A DNA stretch of 64,000 bases from Luteolibacter sp. Y139 (GCF_038066715.1 NZ_JBBUKT010000002.1:772607-836606), one strand, 5' to 3'; shown: positions 37,014 to 45,408, counted from the stretch's first letter. Notes: generated by a model not told the origin, from the sequence alone. Program-made: numbers and translations.

Positions 37014-39863
37014 CTAACCTTTTGTCTGGAAATGGCGAGCGGAGCGCTGCGCCAAAGCTCGCCCGGTCGGCGAAGCCGCGATCTTCGCAATGGCCTGCGG
37101 AGTTCCTTCGGCGACCAATTGCCCGCCTTCCCTTCCGCCGCCCGGCCCTAGGTCGATTACCCAGTCCGCCGCGGCAATCACATCCAGGTGATGCTCCACC
37201 ACCAGCACGCTGTGCCCCGCCTCCCGGAGCCCGCGGAACGCCGTCAGCAAGCGATCCACATCGCCGAAATGCAGGCCCGTCGTCGGTTCGTCGAAGAAAT
37301 AGAGCGTGTGCGGCGCGGCCGGTTTGGAAAGCTCCACCGCCAGCTTCAGGCGCTGCGCCTCGCCGCCCGAGAGCGTGTTCGCGGCCTGCCCGAGCCGCAG
37401 GTAGCCCAATCCGAGCTCCCCCAGCACCTCCAGCGTCCGCCGCAGCTTCGGCACCGCGGCGAAGGCCGCCAGCGCCTCACCCGCCGTCAAGTCCAGCGCA
37501 TCGGCGATGCTCATCCCCTTGAATCGCATCTCCAGCGTCTCCCGGTTGAAGCGCTTCCCACCGCAGGACCGGCAGATGATCCACGCGTCCGGCAGGAAAT
37601 TCATCTCGATCTTCAGCCGCCCCGCCCCCTCGCAATTTTCACAGCGCCCGCCGTGGGTATTGAAGCTGAAGCGCCCCGCCCCATACCCCCGCTGCCGCGA
37701 CAACGGCAGCTTCGAATAAAGCTCACGGATGGCATCGAACATCCCGGTAAAGGTCGCCGGATTCGAGCGCGGACTCCTCCCGATCGCCGACTGATCCACC
37801 GCCACCACCTTGCCGAGGAATTCCATCCCCTCGATCGCCCGGTGCCGCCCCGGCGGGTCCCCGCTGTTGTGAAAATGCCGCTTCAGCGCGCGCAGCAGAA
37901 CATCGTCCGCCAGCGTCGATTTTCCACTCCCGCTCGGCCCGCTCAGACAAACGATTCCCCCGAGCGGAACGCGCACGTCCAGATCCCGGAGATTGTGCTC
38001 GCTCGCCCCGCGGATCATCAGCGCGTCACCCAATAGCGGAAACCCCGCCCCCTTCGCCGGCTCCGGCAAAGGCGACTCCAGCCAGCGCTTCGTTGGTGAA
38101 GTCTCGGGAAAACTCTCCGGCCGCCCGCTCGCCAGCAACGCCCCCCCTTCCTTCCCCGCCCCTGGACCCAGCTCAATCATCCAATCAGCAGCCCGGATCA
38201 TCTCCTCATCGTGCTCCACCACCACCACCGTATTCCCACGATCACGCAAACGCTTCAGCGCCGCGATCAGCTTTCCCGTGTCCTCCGCATGCAGGCCGAT
38301 GCTCGGCTCATCCAACACGTAAAGCACCCCGGTCAGTCCACTCCCCAACTGCGTCGCCAGCCGAATCCGCTGCGCCTCCCCTCCGGAAAGCGTGGCGCTC
38401 GACCGGTCCAAGCCGAGGTAGCCAAGCCCCACCTCCTTGAGGAACCCCAAACGCTCCGCCACCCCACCAGCCAGCTGCCCGCAAATCTCCGCGCGATCTT
38501 CCGGCAGCCGCAAGCCACCCAGCCAACCATCCGCCTCCTCCACCGGCAGCTCACAGAAATCCTGAATCCCCAACCAGCGACCGCCATCCCCTTCAATTTG
38601 CACCGCCAAAATCTCCGGCCGCAATCGCCGCCCGAGGCAAGCCCGGCACGGACGCTCCGCCATCACCCGCGCCAATCGCCGTCGCACCGCCTCGCTGTGG
38701 GCGTCGCGCAGCTTCCGCTCCGCCTCGACACACAGGCCCTCGAACTTCTTCACCTGCTTCTTCTTCTCCGCGCCGATGCGCCACCCGGTGTCGAACTCAC
38801 CCCCGTGGAAAAGCAGCGCCTTCCCCTCCTCAGGCAATTCCGCCAACCGGGCTGACTCGGGCAGGCCAAACATCCGCAAGATCGCCACCGCTTCCTTGGC
38901 GAATGCCTTCTCCCGCTGTGCCTTGGGCTTCCACCACCCCTTCATCCCGCCATTCGCGAGCGGCTGGCTCTCGTCACCAACCAACAGCGCCGGATCGCAA
39001 AACGTCTCCGTCCCCAGTCCCTCACAAGCGGGACAAGCACCCAGATGCGAATTGAACGAAAAATGCCGCGGCGTCAGCTCGCCGATCATGAAGCCCGTCG
39101 AGGCATTCCGATAGCTCGTCTGGAACGAAATCTCCTTCCAAGAGTCATCTTCCGAGACCAGCGCCCGCGCCTCCGTTCCACAGATCCGCAAAGCCGTCTC
39201 CACCGAGTCCGCCAAGCGCGCCTCGCCGCCCGCCCTCACCACCAAACGATCCACCACCACTTCCACATTCTTCGCCACCTCCGGCCAAGACTTGGCCGCT
39301 TCCTCAAGTTCCAAAATCTCCCCATCGACCCGCACCCGGACAAACCCCTGCCTGCGCAGATCCCCGATCAATCGCTCCGGCTCACGCGCCTCCTCCTCCG
39401 GCACCGGCGCCAGCAGCACCACCTTCGTCCCCTCCGCCATCGCCGAAATCGCCGCTACGATATCCGCCGCCCCCATCCTCTCCAACTTCTCCCCCGTCGC
39501 CGGATCATGCGGCACCCCCGCCGCCGCCCACAGCACCCGCAGGTGCTCGTGGATCTCCGTCACCGTCGCCACCGTCGAACGCGGATTCAGTCCCCCACTC
39601 CGCTGCTCGATCGCAATCGCCGGGCTCAGCCCCTCGATCGCATCCACATCCGGCTTCTCCAGCTGATCCAAGAACTGCCGCGCATACGCCGACAGCGACT
39701 CCACGAACCGCCGCTGTCCCTCGGCGAACAAGGTATGGAACGCCAGCGATGACTTCCCTGACCCACTCGGCCCGGTAATCACCACCAGCTTCCCCCGCGG
39801 AATCTCCACATCGATCCCTCGCAAATTGTGCTGCCGGGCTCCCCGGATCCGGATGCTGTCCAC
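37014..39863 (-). CDS. uvrA: Excinuclease ABC subunit A
   Basis: DNA damage-recognition ATPase of nucleotide excision repair, acting with UvrB. The 949-residue product from a GTG at 39863 begins VDSIRIRGARQHNL. An in-frame ATG at 39944 would translate a REP-like palindrome (RNEFRAPSV), so it is not chosen. Two ABC modules are present: Walker A GPSGSGKSSLAFHTLFAEG and GPSGSGKSTL, with signatures LSGGEAQRIRLATQL and LSGGEAQRLKLAVEL. The UvrB-binding domain is retained (VDGEILELEEAAKSW, VEVVVDRLVVRAGG). The zinc pairs CPACEGLG, CRACLGRRL, CENCEGAG and CRSCGG are visible. However, the first CxxC pair normally ahead of the FSFN segment is absent (YRNASTGF occupies that place). It is otherwise a normal UvrA rather than a UvrA2-type paralogue. 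Confidence 0.92.
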   Translation of the reverse strand: MDSIRIRGARQHNLRGIDVEIPRGKLVVITGPSGSGKSSLAFHTLFAEGQRRFVESLSAYARQFLDQLEKPDVDAIEGLSPAIAIEQRSGGLNPRSTVATVTEIHEHLRVLWAAAGVPHDPATGEKLERMGAADIVAAISAMAEGTKVVLLAPVPEEEAREPERLIGDLRRQGFVRVRVDGEILELEEAAKSWPEVAKNVEVVVDRLVVRAGGEARLADSVETALRICGTEARALVSEDDSWKEISFQTSYRNASTGFMIGELTPRHFSFNSHLGACPACEGLGTETFCDPALLVGDESQPLANGGMKGWWKPKAQREKAFAKEAVAILRMFGLPESARLAELPEEGKALLFHGGEFDTGWRIGAEKKKQVKKFEGLCVEAERKLRDAHSEAVRRRLARVMAERPCRACLGRRLRPEILAVQIEGDGGRWLGIQDFCELPVEEADGWLGGLRLPEDRAEICGQLAGGVAERLGFLKEVGLGYLGLDRSSATLSGGEAQRIRLATQLGSGLTGVLYVLDEPSIGLHAEDTGKLIAALKRLRDRGNTVVVVEHDEEMIRAADWMIELGPGAGKEGGALLASGRPESFPETSPTKRWLESPLPEPAKGAGFPLLGDALMIRGASEHNLRDLDVRVPLGGIVCLSGPSGSGKSTLADDVLLRALKRHFHNSGDPPGRHRAIEGMEFLGKVVAVDQSAIGRSPRSNPATFTGMFDAIRELYSKLPLSRQRGYGAGRFSFNTHGGRCENCEGAGRLKIEMNFLPDAWIICRSCGGKRFNRETLEMRFKGMSIADALDLTAGEALAAFAAVPKLRRTLEVLGELGLGYLRLGQAANTLSGGEAQRLKLAVELSKPAAPHTLYFFDEPTTGLHFGDVDRLLTAFRGLREAGHSVLVVEHHLDVIAAADWVIDLGPGGGREGGQLVAEGTPQAIAKIAASPTGRALAQRSARHFQTKG

Positions 39864-39900
39864 GAGGGGATGGAAAAGATCCCTTTGCCAATGTGCAACA

Positions 39901-39977
39901 CTGGGAGCGCGGAATTCATTCCGCCCCAGATACCCGGCAACCAAACCATCCCAGCGGAATGAATTCCGCTCTCCCTG
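39901..39977. repeat. REP-like inverted pair of palindromic elements
   Basis: Two copies of one palindromic unit face each other in the 120-base gap between uvrA and ffh. The first reads ctgggagcgc followed by gcggaat-tc-attccgc (39909-39924). The second is the reverse complement arrangement, gcggaat-ga-attccgc (39954-39969), followed by tctccctg. Each unit can fold alone, or the two can pair into one long stem. The 10-base head recurs at 47605-47614 ahead of a different palindrome. It may also terminate ffh transcription. Confidence 0.65.
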
Positions 39978-39983
39978 CTAACC

Positions 39984-41414
39984 TTAAAACGGGAACTTCC
40001 CCTTGAAGTTCTTCATGAGGTCCTCGAAACCACCCCCAGCCGGGTTACCAAATCCCGGCGGCAAGCCAGGCATCCCGCCCTTGCCTCCAAGTCCCCCGCC
40101 CATCTGGCGCATCATCTTGTTCATCTTGTTCGGAGAGCGCATCATCTTGCGCATCTCGCCGAACTGCTTGAGAAGTTGGTTCACCTCCACCAGCTTGGTG
40201 CCGGAACCCTTGGCGATGCGGTCGCGACGCGACGCCTTGATGATCTCAGGACGGCGACGCTCGTCGGGCGTCATCGAAAGCACGATTGCCTCCGTGCGCT
40301 TCAGCCGCTTGGGATCGAAGGCCGCATCCGGGATCTGCTTCTTGATCTTGTTGAACCCGGGCATCAGGCCGAGCAATCCCTTCATGTCACCCAGCTTCTG
40401 AAGCATCTTCATCTGGTCCAGGAAGTCGTTGAAGTCGAACTTGCCCTCGGCAAGCCGCTCGATCGACTTCATCGCATCCTTCTCATCGATCTTCGACGCG
40501 ACCTGCTCCACCATCCCGACGATGTCGCCCATGCCGAGAATCCGGTCGGCCATGCGGTTCGGGTGGAACTCGAACAGCTGATCCAGCTTCTCGCCTTCAC
40601 CCGCATACTTGATCGGCTTGCCGGTGATCGAGCGCATCGAAAGCGCAGCACCACCACGCGCATCGCCATCGAGCTTGGTCAAAATAATGCCGGTGATTCC
40701 CACCGCATCATCGAAGTGCTTTGCCACCGACACCGCCTGCTGGCCCGTCGCAGCATCCGCCACCAGCAGCGTCTCCTGCGGCTGGAGGAAAACGTGGAGT
40801 CGCTTGAGTTCCTCGATCAGTCGCTCGTCGATTTCCTGGCGGCCCGCGGTGTCGAAAATGATCACATCGTGCCGCTGCGTCTCCGCCCAAGCGAGCGCCT
40901 CCCGGGCAACCTTGACGACATCGCTCTCGCTGGCATCCGGCGTGTAAACCGGCACGTCCACTTGCTTGGCGAGCGTCGCCAGCTGATCGATGGCCGCCGG
41001 ACGATAGAGGTCGATCGCCACCAGCAACGGCTTGCGACCTTCCCTCTTCAGGCGCAGCGCAAGCTTGCCGGCAGTGGTGGTCTTGCCCGCGCCGTTGAGA
41101 CCGCAGAGCATCAATCGGCCGGGAGCTTCAAGATTGAGGCCGACTTGATCGCCGCCCAGCAACTCGGCCAGTTCATCGTGGAAAATTTTAACGATCTGCT
41201 CGCCCGGCTTGATCGACTTGAGCACGTCCGCCCCCATCGCCTTCTCCTTCACATGGGCGATGAATTCCTTCGCAATGCCGAACTCCACATCTGCCTCCAG
41301 CAGGGCGAGACGGACGTCACGGAGCGCGTCGGTAATATTCGACTCCGAGATTTTCCCGACCCCGCGGAGGTTACGGAAGGTCTTGTCGAGAGAGTCGGCG
41401 AGATTGGAAAACAT
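39984..41414 (-). CDS. ffh: Signal recognition particle protein Ffh
   Basis: GTPase that binds signal sequences and SRP RNA and delivers ribosomes to FtsY. The 476-residue product has the N domain (MFSNLADSLDKTFRNLRGVGKIS), the G1 motif GLNGAGKTTTAGKLAL near residue 109, G3 in FDTAGRQEIDERLIEEL near residue 190, and TKLDGDARGGAALS near residue 250. The methionine-rich M domain runs from about 300 on (FLDQMKMLQKLGDMKGLLGLMPG, MRKMMRSPNKMNKMMRQMGGG). The glycine-rich tail GGLGGKGGMPGLPPGFGNP is longer than in E. coli. It is transcribed toward uvrA. Upstream lie a DUF5615/DUF433 pair. Confidence 0.97.
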   Translation of the reverse strand: MFSNLADSLDKTFRNLRGVGKISESNITDALRDVRLALLEADVEFGIAKEFIAHVKEKAMGADVLKSIKPGEQIVKIFHDELAELLGGDQVGLNLEAPGRLMLCGLNGAGKTTTAGKLALRLKREGRKPLLVAIDLYRPAAIDQLATLAKQVDVPVYTPDASESDVVKVAREALAWAETQRHDVIIFDTAGRQEIDERLIEELKRLHVFLQPQETLLVADAATGQQAVSVAKHFDDAVGITGIILTKLDGDARGGAALSMRSITGKPIKYAGEGEKLDQLFEFHPNRMADRILGMGDIVGMVEQVASKIDEKDAMKSIERLAEGKFDFNDFLDQMKMLQKLGDMKGLLGLMPGFNKIKKQIPDAAFDPKRLKRTEAIVLSMTPDERRRPEIIKASRRDRIAKGSGTKLVEVNQLLKQFGEMRKMMRSPNKMNKMMRQMGGGLGGKGGMPGLPPGFGNPAGGGFEDLMKNFKGKFPF

Positions 41415-41437
41415 GGCAACGGGAGCTTGGAGTCTGG

Positions 41438-41773
41438 CTAGAGGATTTCCAGCACTTCTATTTTGAGATCGGAATCACCTAGCAACTGGATCCGGTCGGC
41501 GGCCTGACGAAGCTTTGCTTCAAGCTGCGCCGTGGAGGTGTTCCCGCAACGCAGCCACACGATCTTGGGCGGAGCACCGCGAAGTTTGTTCCAATCGGCG
41601 TAGTCAGAATCGTAGGTGACGATGATGAATCCATGGGATTTTGCATAATCCCAAATCGAAAGATCCTCCGCCTCCGCCATTCCAAGCAAGCGGACATGCT
41701 GCGAGCCGGGAAACAAGTCCGCCAACGCGGAAACCAGTCGGTGACTGAGGTTCTGATCGAAGAGCAACCTCAT
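41438..41773 (-). CDS. DUF5615 PIN-like protein, putative toxin
   Basis: A 111-residue PIN-fold protein of the DUF5615 family. It opens with LLFDQNLSHRLV, giving the first conserved acidic residue. The middle carries IWDYAKSHGFIIVTYDSDYADW, where the aspartates of YDSDYAD complete the predicted metal/nuclease site. PPKIVWLRCGNTSTAQLE closes the fold. Its start overlaps the stop of the DUF433 gene by four bases (ATGA). In other genomes DUF433-DUF5615 pairs are predicted type II toxin-antitoxin modules, but toxicity is mostly unproven. It ends 23 bases before ffh, so it could be cotranscribed with it. Confidence 0.88.
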   Translation of the reverse strand: MRLLFDQNLSHRLVSALADLFPGSQHVRLLGMAEAEDLSIWDYAKSHGFIIVTYDSDYADWNKLRGAPPKIVWLRCGNTSTAQLEAKLRQAADRIQLLGDSDLKIEVLEIL

Positions 41774-41997
41774 GACGAGGCCGCCACAAGGTGATGGTCA
41801 CGATCCGCAGCGAAGGCGAGACTGGCCTGGATATCTTCAGTGGTTAGATCGGGAAAATCCTCTAGGATATCAGCGTTGGACATGCCCGAGGCCAGCCATC
41901 CGAGAATATCATAGACCGTAATGCGCAGGCCCCGGATGCAGGGCTTGCCGCCGCGTTTGCCGGCCTCGATCGTGATTCTTTGGCGGAAATCGCTCAT
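41770..41997 (-). CDS. DUF433 antitoxin-like protein
   Basis: A 75-residue protein of the DUF433 (VapB-like) family. It has the typical GKPCIRGLRITVYDILGWLASGMSNADILEDFPDLTTEDI stretch, forming a helix-turn-helix, and a short acidic and aromatic-poor tail. The ATG at 41997 is preferred over an upstream in-frame extension into the deacetylase gene. The overlap with the downstream DUF5615 gene shows translational coupling. The expected role is to bind and silence the PIN-like partner and possibly repress the operon. Confidence 0.88.
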   Translation of the reverse strand: MSDFRQRITIEAGKRGGKPCIRGLRITVYDILGWLASGMSNADILEDFPDLTTEDIQASLAFAADRDHHLVAASS

Positions 41998-42047
41998 CGT
42001 TTCAGGCTGGATAATAGCGTTAAATGCCACGAAGTCGAGACTGTGGA

Positions 42048-43274
42048 TCACTCCGGCGTCGCCGGCAAATACGCAGCCTCCGCATCCACCCGGAAGGACC
42101 AGCGCAGCGGAACTTCGGGGGGCTTCCCCTTGCTGTCCAGCCACGAGACGGCCACCTGGCACACCGGCGAACGCAGGCGGCGGTTGACCTGCCACGAGTA
42201 GGACTTCGATTGCTCGTCGAAAACGGCAGGCACTTCGCCGAAACCACCGACTTTCATCGAGAGGGTCTTCGGATCCAGGTCCGGCACATTGGAAAGATCC
42301 GCGGAAAGCAGCGGCAGCCGCGAATCCACCAGCGCCCCCGCCTCCGGCTTCACGGGGAATGGCGTGCTCTGCGGTGCGAGTTCCTGGTTGCGTCCCGCAG
42401 TCGCGCCGGCGACCTCGTTGAACGCGGTGGCCAGTTCGAAGACCCGGTCGTGGGTACCTAGGACGATGTAGCGCGGCAACAGGCGATCGTCATTCGAGCG
42501 CCGGATCTTCCCCGGCAGCACAGTGAAAAGGCTCTCGTAGCCGAACTCCTTCGACAGCGGATCCATCTCCGCGGTGTGGATGCCACCGGGATAGGCGAAG
42601 GTCGTGACCCGGCCACCGAATTTCTCCTCCAGGAAGGTCTTCGAATCGCCGAATTCAGTGCGGAGGAACTTCACATACGCCTCCGCCCCCTTGCGGCGGT
42701 GCGGCCCGGGATACGAGTGGCTGACCGAGTGGCTGCCGATGGTCGCCCCGTGCTTCTGCATCTCCTTGATCATGTCCGAAGTCAGCGCCTTGCCGCCGCC
42801 GTCGACGTAGTTCTTGTAGAGGAACACCGTGAAGGGAAACCCGAACTCCTTGAGGATCGGATAAGCGTCCGTGTAGGAAGCCTTCCAGCCGTCATCAATC
42901 GTGATGACGATGCTCTTGTCCGCGATCTCCTTCTCCCCGCGCTTCCACGCTTGGAAATCGGCCATGGGGATCACGGGCAGGCCGGCGTTCTTGATCGCCT
43001 CCATTTGCTTCCGGAACTTCGAGGTCCGGATGATCATCTCCGTTTCCGGGGCAGTCTCGGAAAAGTCGTGATAGCCCAGCACGGACACGCGAACCCCGTC
43101 ATCCGGCACGGTCGGTGGCGCTGGAACAGGTGCCGGGGTCGGAGCCGGCTCTGGGGCTGAAGGCGTGGCTGGGGCAGCCGGAGGAGTTGCCGGGGCGGTC
43201 GGAGCCACCTGCTGCGCGGAAAGCGACAGCGGCAAAAACAGGGCGAACAGGAGGGGCGCGAACTTGATCGTCAT
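42048..43274 (-). CDS. Exported polysaccharide deacetylase (NodB/CE4 domain)
   Basis: The product has 408 residues from the ATG at 43274, which opens a signal peptide (MTIKFAPLLFALFLPLSLSAQQ). A Pro/Ala/Thr-rich linker (about 23-60) follows. A NodB-homology domain runs at about 62-290: SVLGYHDFSE, the catalytic and metal Asp pair in IVITIDDGWKASYTDAYPIL near residue 125, the metal histidines in GSHSVSHSYPGP near residue 180 and TFAYPGGIHTAEM near residue 225. About 110 extra C-terminal residues of beta-rich sequence (LRSPVCQVAVSWLDSKGK) have no assigned domain. It probably removes N- or O-acetyl groups from cell-wall or exported polysaccharide. It sits upstream of the DUF433 pair on the same strand. 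Confidence 0.9.
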   Translation of the reverse strand: MTIKFAPLLFALFLPLSLSAQQVAPTAPATPPAAPATPSAPEPAPTPAPVPAPPTVPDDGVRVSVLGYHDFSETAPETEMIIRTSKFRKQMEAIKNAGLPVIPMADFQAWKRGEKEIADKSIVITIDDGWKASYTDAYPILKEFGFPFTVFLYKNYVDGGGKALTSDMIKEMQKHGATIGSHSVSHSYPGPHRRKGAEAYVKFLRTEFGDSKTFLEEKFGGRVTTFAYPGGIHTAEMDPLSKEFGYESLFTVLPGKIRRSNDDRLLPRYIVLGTHDRVFELATAFNEVAGATAGRNQELAPQSTPFPVKPEAGALVDSRLPLLSADLSNVPDLDPKTLSMKVGGFGEVPAVFDEQSKSYSWQVNRRLRSPVCQVAVSWLDSKGKPPEVPLRWSFRVDAEAAYLPATPE

Positions 43275-43342
43275 CGGACGGCCCCACTGTAGCCGAGGTC
43301 CGCCGGGTGCGAAGCCCGAATTGCCCGCAATTGTGGCCCCCC

Positions 43343-43483
43343 TCAACGGGAAGCCTGCTCGCTCGAAGTCCGGACCGGCACTGGCACCGGAGCCTTCTGC
43401 GAATGCTCCTTGTTCATGAATGTCAGCGTGATACCGACATAGAAGAGAACCAGAGTCAGGGTGAAAAAAATGGGGGCAGTCAT
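43343..43483 (-). CDS. 46-residue single-pass membrane microprotein
   Basis: Found by translating the minus strand between annotated genes. The ATG at 43483 opens M-T-A-P followed by a hydrophobic helix (IFFTLTLVLFYVGITLTF, about residues 5-22). A short polar tail follows (MNKEHSQKAPVPVPVRTSSEQASR). One transmembrane segment with a short Lys/Pro-rich tail and no competing frame make it credible. The family is unknown. It follows another small protein (43532-43672) in tandem and precedes the polysaccharide deacetylase. No Shine-Dalgarno is seen. Small membrane proteins of this kind often stabilise larger complexes, but no partner can be named. Confidence 0.6.
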   Translation of the reverse strand: MTAPIFFTLTLVLFYVGITLTFMNKEHSQKAPVPVPVRTSSEQASR

Positions 43484-43531
43484 GACCGGGGGGACGGTTG
43501 GGGTTGGGTTTTGAGAACAAACGCCTGAAAC

Positions 43532-43672
43532 TCAGGCCACTTGCGCGGTCATCGTGGGGGCCACTGGGGCAGCGGCCATGCGCATCTTGCGCTTGCCGGT
43601 TTCCTGCGGGAGCCAGCCAAGGCTGGCAACGGCGAGGGCAAGCGCGAAAGCGAAGCGAGCGGCGTTCTTCAT
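43532..43672 (-). CDS. 46-residue exported or membrane microprotein
   Basis: The ATG at 43672 starts MKNAARFAFALALAVASLGWLPQ, a short basic start with a hydrophobic core that fits a signal peptide or anchor. A basic and then Ala/Pro-rich tail follows (ETGKRKMRMAAAPVAPTMTAQVA). It is in tandem with the membrane microprotein at 43343-43483 after 48 bases. Together they are divergent from purD. A 12-bp palindrome lies in the divergent spacer. I do not recognise the family. Confidence 0.55.
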   Translation of the reverse strand: MKNAARFAFALALAVASLGWLPQETGKRKMRMAAAPVAPTMTAQVA

Positions 43673-43709
43673 GCCCACAGCATCCCACCTGGTAGCCCCA
43701 CAAGCCATT

Positions 43710-43721
43710 ACGTCATGACGT
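43710..43721. promoter_or_regulatory. 12-bp perfect palindrome in the purD divergent spacer
   Basis: The sequence acgtcatgacgt is perfectly self-complementary. It sits 37 bases upstream of the microprotein start and 56 bases upstream of purD. A dimeric regulator binding here could control both directions. No PurR-type site or riboswitch fold is evident. Assignment as an operator rests on symmetry and position only. Confidence 0.35.
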
Positions 43722-43777
43722 GTGCCCAAATCGGGGGTTGAGTCCGCCGCGCCCCTACCCCAAAACCCCCGCGCCAA

Positions 43778-45034
43778 ATGAAGATTGTCGTCGTGGGAAA
43801 AGGTGGGCGCGAGCACGCGCTGGTGCGGGCCCTGGTGGAATCGCCGGGACGGCCCGAGGTGTTCTGTTTCCCCGGCAGCGACGCGATTTTCCAGCTCGCC
43901 CAGCCGGTCCCGGCCGATGGCCTCGAGTCACTCGTCAACTGGATGGCCGCCAACGACATCGGCCTCTGCGTCGCCGGCGAGGAAAGCTACCTCGTGAAAG
44001 GCGAAGGCCTCGCCAATCTCTGCGAAAAGGCCGGCATCCCCTGCTGGGGGCCACATCTCCAATCCGCCCAACTCGAAGCCAGCAAGGAATTCGCCAAGCA
44101 GTTCCTGGAGCGCCACAATATCCCCACCGCCAAGGCCATCGCCTGCGCCACGCTGGAGGAGACCGTCGCCGCCATCGGCGGAAAATTCCCCACCGTCCTC
44201 AAGTTCGACGGCCTCGCCGCCGGCAAGGGCGTCGCGGTCTGCATGGTCGAGCCCGAAGCCACCGCCTTCCTCGACGAGGTCTTCGTTCAAAACCGCTTCG
44301 GCCCCGGTCGCGTGCTGGTGGAGGATTTCCTCACCGGCCCCGAGGTCTCGATCTTCGCGGCCATCGTCGATGACCACTACCTGATCTTCACCCCCGCCCG
44401 CGACTACAAGCGCCTCGGCGAAGCCGACGCCGGCCCGAACACCGGCGGCATGGGCGCCGTCGCCAGCCGCCGCCTGATCCCGGCGGAACTCCTTTCGGAA
44501 ATCGAGCGCGGCATCGTCGCAACCACTGTCGCCGGCCTCCGCAAGGACAACCTTCCCTACCGCGGCTTCCTCTACTTCGGCCTGATGCTCACCCCCGATG
44601 GCCCGAAGGTCATCGAATACAACTGCCGCTTCGGCGACCCCGAGTGCCAGGCGGTCATGCCGTTGGTGAAGGGCGACCTCGCCAACTTCTGCCTCGCCGG
44701 AGCCAAGGGCGAATTGGAGCCCGGCCTGATCTCCTTCGACGAAGGCTGGAGCGTCTGCGTCGTCCTCGCCTCCGCCGGCTATCCCGAAACCTCTCGCAAC
44801 GGCGACGTCATCTCCGGCCTAGACGCCGTCGAGACCGCCCGCATCTACCACGCCGGCACCAAACGCAACGGCCGCGGCGAATGGGAAACCAACGGCGGCC
44901 GCATCCTCGCCCTCGTCGCCCGCGGCGAAACCCGCGCCGAAGCCGTCACCAACGCCCACGCCGCCACCGATCTCGTCTCCTTCGCCGGCATGCAACGCCG
45001 CCGCGACATCGGCATCCGCAACTTCGAAGATTGA
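43778..45034 (+). CDS. purD: Phosphoribosylamine-glycine ligase (GAR synthetase)
   Basis: Second step of purine synthesis: joins 5-phosphoribosylamine and glycine using ATP. The 418-residue ATP-grasp protein starts KIVVVGKGGREHALVRAL, the family's N-terminal phosphate loop. GPHLQSAQLEASKEFAKQFLERHNIPTA lies near residue 90, VLKFDGLAAGKGVAV near residue 140, and the Mg-binding GPNTGGMGAVAS near residue 220. EYNCRFGDPECQAVMP lies near residue 285 and contains the conserved metal-ligand pair. Length and motifs are standard. Its stop overlaps the next gene's ATG (TGATG), so the downstream unknown gene is translationally coupled. Confidence 0.97.
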   Translation: MKIVVVGKGGREHALVRALVESPGRPEVFCFPGSDAIFQLAQPVPADGLESLVNWMAANDIGLCVAGEESYLVKGEGLANLCEKAGIPCWGPHLQSAQLEASKEFAKQFLERHNIPTAKAIACATLEETVAAIGGKFPTVLKFDGLAAGKGVAVCMVEPEATAFLDEVFVQNRFGPGRVLVEDFLTGPEVSIFAAIVDDHYLIFTPARDYKRLGEADAGPNTGGMGAVASRRLIPAELLSEIERGIVATTVAGLRKDNLPYRGFLYFGLMLTPDGPKVIEYNCRFGDPECQAVMPLVKGDLANFCLAGAKGELEPGLISFDEGWSVCVVLASAGYPETSRNGDVISGLDAVETARIYHAGTKRNGRGEWETNGGRILALVARGETRAEAVTNAHAATDLVSFAGMQRRRDIGIRNFED

Positions 45035-45408
45035 TGGAGCGCTTCCGGGTCAGCATCGGAGATCACGTGCTTCACACCATCGGTGTGAGCGAGCCCGGTG
45101 TATTGTCCGTGACCTTGTCAGCCGTCATCAGGGAGACTTCAGAGCCGGAACAGCAGCACGAATGCTCGCTTCGGCTCGGAGGCTTGGAGTCTTCAACGAA
45201 CACTTTTGTCGACTGGCCGGATTACGAGTTGGAACCGGGCGACATGATCGTGATTGAAGTTCTCCCCGAAGGCCCCTTTGACGAACCTGTATCCAAGCGA
45301 CAGGACATCCAAGAGGTAGTCCGTCGCTCGAAGGCCGACTACGTTCGCCAGTTGGCAGGAGAACTCGGCTGGACCATCACCGAAAACGACACTTCTTCAG
45401 ATTCATGA
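45034..45408 (+). CDS. Hypothetical protein between purD and pyrR
   Basis: A 124-residue soluble protein without a signal peptide. Alternating beta strands dominate the first 85 residues (FRVSIGDHVLHTIGV, LSVTLSAVIRE, HECSLRLGGLESS, GDMIVIEVLPEGPFDEP). The last 30 form an acidic helix (VVRRSKADYVRQLAGELGWTI). It looks like an immunity- or chaperone-like small domain, but I assign no family. It is locked between purD (TGATG overlap) and pyrR (ATGA overlap), implying production in fixed ratio with nucleotide-synthesis proteins. Confidence 0.75.
   Translation: MERFRVSIGDHVLHTIGVSEPGVLSVTLSAVIRETSEPEQQHECSLRLGGLESSTNTFVDWPDYELEPGDMIVIEVLPEGPFDEPVSKRQDIQEVVRRSKADYVRQLAGELGWTITENDTSSDS

Noticed and set aside
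39864..39944. Upstream ATG start for UvrA at 39944
   Set aside because: The added residues are encoded by a palindromic repeat and precede the conserved UvrA opening. The GTG at 39863 fits the family start.
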